DNA of 33,411 nucleotides from a virus. Below the pieces are notes generated by a model. It was not told the origin of the DNA. It did no database searches and saw nothing but the letters and a program-made list of their open reading frames with translations. Of the stretch, positions 31,531 through 33,411 are shown piece by piece (position 1 is the first letter of the stretch; each line of letters begins with the position of its first letter). The DNA lies in IMG/VR virus record IMGVR_UViG_3300009488_000014, positions 1-33,411 of that record; one strand, given 5' to 3'. Made by a program: the position numbers and the translations under genes.

Positions 31531-32033
31531 GAAAGTTTGAATTAGAAGCAATAACAGGGAATGTTTTGGTGAATAGTTACCCTGGTGCTTTTGCGACTGA
31601 AGTAGACAGGGTTATTAGGCAAACTATTAGTGGTTCTATACTACATCTATATTCAGGGAGTAGCTTTATTGGTGAAGTGCGAGTAGATATAGACCACCCC
31701 AATGCCACCCTTAATTGTGATGTTGAAGCCTTTATTAAAGACGATAATAGATTGTGGGATTTTGTTATTCTTGACCCACCCTATCAAATAACTAGAACTG
31801 ATGCCAAGCTAAATGGCTATGGAATAAAAGGTGCGATATCAGCGAATGTAGAAAGAAGGCGACTTATTAAGGAGTATCTGCAAAAGCACACCGAGAATGT
31901 CTTGTGGTTAGACCAATGCGCTCCAATGATAAAAGGATTTCGCCGACAGAAGCTATGGCTAGTATTGCCTGGGGCGTTTAAGAATGTCCGTATATTATCC
32001 TGGCTAAAAAGGGAAATGAAACCATTATTTTAG
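31527..32033 (+). CDS. SAM-dependent methyltransferase-like protein (DPPY)
   Basis: This 168-residue protein has a short Rossmann-like core: ILHLYSGSSFIGEVRVDID (motif I-like), then a WDFVILDPPYQ motif IV at 79-87. It is short for a DNA methyltransferase and lacks a target-recognition domain, so it may modify adenine in a simple context or be a cut-down relative. ATG 31527 overlaps the regulator stop. It is the last gene before the late promoter region. Confidence 0.7.
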   Translation: MRKFELEAITGNVLVNSYPGAFATEVDRVIRQTISGSILHLYSGSSFIGEVRVDIDHPNATLNCDVEAFIKDDNRLWDFVILDPPYQITRTDAKLNGYGIKGAISANVERRRLIKEYLQKHTENVLWLDQCAPMIKGFRRQKLWLVLPGAFKNVRILSWLKREMKPLF

Positions 32034-32144
32034 GATAATGAAGTAGAGGGTGATATAGAACTTCTCTAAACCTAAGTGCCACTTTATCTACAACCAGGTG
32101 TTAGCTATGTAATAAAGTATTTTAAGAAGATTTTAGCTTAAAGG

Positions 32145-32174
32145 TTGACAAAATGCCCATTATATGCTTATGAT
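32145..32174 (+). promoter_or_regulatory. Putative late promoter
   Basis: TTGACA at 32145-32150 and TATGAT at 32169-32174 are 18 bp apart. TATAAT at 32174-32179 is a better match but would need a 23-bp gap. It lies in the 200-base space after the middle genes and before the late genes. About 110 bases upstream (32034-32144) hold no gene and no other clear signal. Confidence 0.75.
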
Positions 32175-32200
32175 ATAATCAGCGAAAAGCTATGAAGGAG

Positions 32201-32221
32201 GCACCGTGTCGGTGCTTTTTT
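32201..32221 (+). terminator. Rho-independent terminator just after the late promoter
   Basis: GCACCG (32201-32206) pairs with CGGTGC (32210-32215) around a TGT loop and is followed by six T. A transcript from the promoter at 32145 would end after about 40 nt. The ribosome-binding site of the next gene follows at once, so passing this terminator is needed for late expression. Confidence 0.88.
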
Positions 32222-32235
32222 ATTTGGAGGGAATT

Positions 32236-32355
32236 ATGAAAGTCAAATTATATTCAAACCCTGAAGGGACTGGGTGGCTTGGGTGGATGGAGAATTGCAA
32301 GGGCGAAGCTGTGGGATTTATCAAGCTGGATGGTACAATCATCTTTGAGTGGTAG
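32236..32355 (+). CDS. Small protein, first gene of late operon
   Basis: This 39-residue protein has strands and two W/G-rich turns (GTGWLGWMENCKG) and ends GTIIFEW. TGGAGGG lies just before ATG 32236, right after the terminator. Too short for length-limited callers. Function unknown. Confidence 0.55.
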   Translation: MKVKLYSNPEGTGWLGWMENCKGEAVGFIKLDGTIIFEW

Positions 32356-32357
32356 CA

Positions 32358-32546
32358 ATGCGAAATACCAATATGCCCAGATTTCAACAATGCACTGTAA
32401 AAGGCTGCGGCAAAGCATCAAAGAGAAAAAGAAGAACGGTAACAGGTGCTATATATGGATGCCGTAATCACGGTGAGTTCTTTGTTGTAAGTAAAGAAAT
32501 GAGCCGGCAACTGCCCGATAATCCCAATCAGAAAGTAGGGAGGTGA
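32358..32546 (+). CDS. Small basic zinc-ribbon-like protein
   Basis: This protein of about 62 residues has QCTVKGCGKASKRKRRT and YGCRNHGEFF, a C-x5-C ... C-x2-H zinc site with a very basic loop. ATG 32358 is chosen because it follows the previous stop and has GAGTGG upstream. GTG 32349 is an alternative. Function unknown. Confidence 0.55.
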   Translation: MRNTNMPRFQQCTVKGCGKASKRKRRTVTGAIYGCRNHGEFFVVSKEMSRQLPDNPNQKVGR

Positions 32547-32552
32547 TGCCCT

Positions 32553-32645
32553 GTGAACGATGCTACCCGTATCATTCCAACCATTGAGCACCAACTGGGG
32601 GATTACCGAGCCAGTCTAAATAACGAGCAAGTAGAATATATATAG
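32553..32645 (+). CDS. Possible 30-residue protein
   Basis: GTG 32553, 9 bases after GGGAGG, opens a 30-residue frame (NDATRIIPTIEHQLGDYRAS). It ends at the first base of the tRNA-like element. An ATG at 32546 in another frame gives only 13 residues. Listed with low certainty. Confidence 0.3.
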   Translation: MNDATRIIPTIEHQLGDYRASLNNEQVEYI

Positions 32646-32786
32646 TTACGGTGGCGGAATAGGTAGAATGGGGAATATGGCACGAATGGCACTTTTAAAA
32701 CCATTTTGTTAGTGTCACCAATATGGTTAGCTATAAAAATGGGAATGGCATTCCCATATCTAGGGTGCAAATCCCTAGCCGTAACT
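32645..32786 (+). tRNA. tRNA-Leu-like element with a long insertion, possibly degenerate or intron-bearing
   Basis: A perfect 7-bp acceptor pairs GTTACGG (32645-32651) with CCGTAAC (32779-32785). TGGCGGAATAGGTAGA (32652-32667) matches the leucine tRNA D-arm. A strong 8-bp hairpin (32739-32757, loop GGC) fits a class II variable arm. The T-arm is TAGGG/CCCTA with loop TGCAAAT, where the nearly invariant T55 is G. About 50 extra bases lie where the anticodon arm should be, and no 7-base anticodon loop is clear, although TTTTAAAA with a Leu TAA core is present at 32693-32700. It is an altered tRNA or one with an unusual intron. The D-stem is also poor. Confidence 0.55.
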
Positions 32787-32798
32787 AAAGGATAAATA

Positions 32799-33014
32799 AT
32801 GTCAGAGAAGCCAATTTATACAGAGAATGGCTGCCAGTATTATAATGATTGTTTCACCTGTCCTTTTCCTGACTGCGGGCTTATAACTATGAAATCTAAA
32901 AAGATTAGAGACAATAAGATATTAAAGTTCTTTAAAGAGGGAAAGAATACAAGCATAATAGCACAAATGTTTGGTGTCTCTATTAGGACAGTTGAGAGAG
33001 CATTAAAGGAGTAA
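32799..33014 (+). CDS. Small protein with Cys cluster and helix-turn-helix
   Basis: This 71-residue protein has a Cys-rich start (NGCQYYNDCFTCPFPDCG) and a helix-turn-helix second half (ILKFFKEGKNTSIIAQMFGV, SIRTVERALKE) like a resolvase/homeodomain-type DNA-binding unit. It may bind phage DNA as a regulator or act as a small packaging subunit by its place before the head genes. Weak RBS (AAAGGA) before ATG 32799. Confidence 0.6.
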   Translation: MSEKPIYTENGCQYYNDCFTCPFPDCGLITMKSKKIRDNKILKFFKEGKNTSIIAQMFGVSIRTVERALKE

Positions 33015-33015
33015 T

Positions 33016-33162
33016 ATGAAAGAGTGTCCAATCTGCGGTAAAGTTGTCTACCCCGGGATAGCCCAGAAGGTCCATATAGATTGCCTATCTAAAATGACGA
33101 CAGAGCAGTATTTTGATTATCTTGAGACGAAAAATGGAAAAGCCAGGAGCTGTCGTATATAA
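33016..33162 (+). CDS. Small zinc-ribbon protein
   Basis: This 48-residue protein starts KECPICGKVV and has VHIDCLSK, a C-x2-C...H-x3-C zinc site, then a helical tail. AAGGAG precedes ATG 33016. It overlaps the next gene by 29 bases. Function unknown. Confidence 0.55.
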   Translation: MKECPICGKVVYPGIAQKVHIDCLSKMTTEQYFDYLETKNGKARSCRI

Positions 33163-33262
33163 GAGTAAAAAGGAACAAGATAAGATTGATGAAGGATTGG
33201 ATAAGAAACTTCCCAAGCCTAAGATATTGAAAGACGGCACACGGCGGTGGACTTTTAATTAA
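33134..33262 (+). CDS. Small basic protein, unknown
   Basis: This 42-residue Lys-rich protein (KSKKEQDKIDEGLDKKLPKP) ends in TRRWTFN. ATG 33134 lies within the previous gene in another frame. No family recognised. Moderate support: it leaves only 9 bases before the next gene. Confidence 0.4.
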   Translation: MEKPGAVVYKSKKEQDKIDEGLDKKLPKPKILKDGTRRWTFN

Positions 33263-33271
33263 GGAGATAAA

Positions 33272-33411
33272 ATGCCTCTAGGTCATTACTGCCTTAAATG
33301 TATGAAGTTTGTCTCTATAGAATGGGGTTCGTTTATCCACCCACATCTAGGAGAGAAACGTTGTTATTTATGCCGTAAATGCGGGAAGCCAGTATATGTA
33401 AAGGAACAGGA
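33272..33411 (+). CDS. Small zinc-ribbon protein (5' part, continues to 142 across the join)
   Basis: ATG 33272 follows AAGGAG. The protein starts PLGHYCLKCMKF and continues over the join to CRKCGKPVYV, ending at base 142. It is the gene just before the protease. Its intact frame across the repeat is good evidence that the join is correct. Confidence 0.75.
   Translation, partial: MPLGHYCLKCMKFVSIEWGSFIHPHLGEKRCYLCRKCGKPVYVKEQ
33289..33411. repeat. Terminal direct repeat, right copy
   Basis: This is the second exact copy of bases 1-123. Joining the two copies gives a molecule of 33288 bp and restores an intact 56-codon gene that starts at 33272 and stops at 142. The length is typical of a k-mer overlap from a short-read assembler, which is an inference. 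Confidence 0.93.

Noticed and set aside
32200-32222. Hairpin almost identical to the last stem of the Cas9 tracrRNA (GGCACCG...CGGTGC plus T-run)
   Set aside because: The same short GC stem plus T-run is a common form of terminator. No anti-repeat, no CRISPR array and no cas gene occurs in the window.

Overview
The window looks like a complete circularly permuted (or circular) assembly of a tailed bacteriophage. Bases 1-123 are repeated exactly at 33289-33411, one small zinc-ribbon gene runs across the join, and every convincing gene is on the + strand. Strong sigma-70-type promoters, Shine-Dalgarno sites in front of most genes and bacterial phage families point to a bacterial host. I cannot name the host. 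The head genes (HK97-fold capsid with a protease/scaffold), the long tape measure and the G/GT frameshift pair indicate a siphovirus-like virion. I see no integrase, repressor or partition genes.

Layout. (1) 32236-33411 and 1-142: leader genes of the late operon, mostly very small zinc-ribbon proteins, with a tRNA-Leu-like element. (2) 132-4689: prohead protease/scaffold fusion, decoration-like protein, a small unknown, major capsid protein. (3) 4822-8444: beta-rich virion proteins and a large beta-helix tailspike, placed unusually between the capsid and neck genes. (4) 8457-16464: neck and tail genes (connector, head closure, HK97 gp10-like, tail terminator, tail tube, frameshifted assembly chaperones, tape measure, a tail hub in three pieces, tail-tip protein) and two small membrane proteins that may be holins. 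(5) 16465-16790: two tandem terminators, then an early promoter with a perfect palindrome in its spacer. (6) 16790-29518: early and middle genes. Many are small zinc ribbons or single-helix membrane proteins, mixed with recombination and replication genes (PD-(D/E)XK nuclease, OB-fold protein, HNH, DnaD-like and DnaC-like proteins, MmcB-like and VRR-NUC nucleases), an ASCH + radical-SAM pair and a secreted beta-helix protein. (7) 29515-32033: two DNA methyltransferase-type genes and a putative late regulator. (8) 32034-32235: a promoter followed at once by a terminator, like lambda pR'-tR'.

How it fits together. The early promoter at 16721 would drive the early and middle genes. The regulator at 31075 could act on the promoter-terminator module at 32145-32221, and read-through would run across the join into the head and tail genes.

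Most notable points: no terminase and no portal gene can be found although the molecule appears closed; an unrecognised structured RNA of about 370 nt sits at 21306-21678; a DNA methyltransferase is cut by one in-frame TAA just before its SAM-binding motif; the tail hub is split into three ORFs; and a tRNA-Leu-like gene carries a long insertion.
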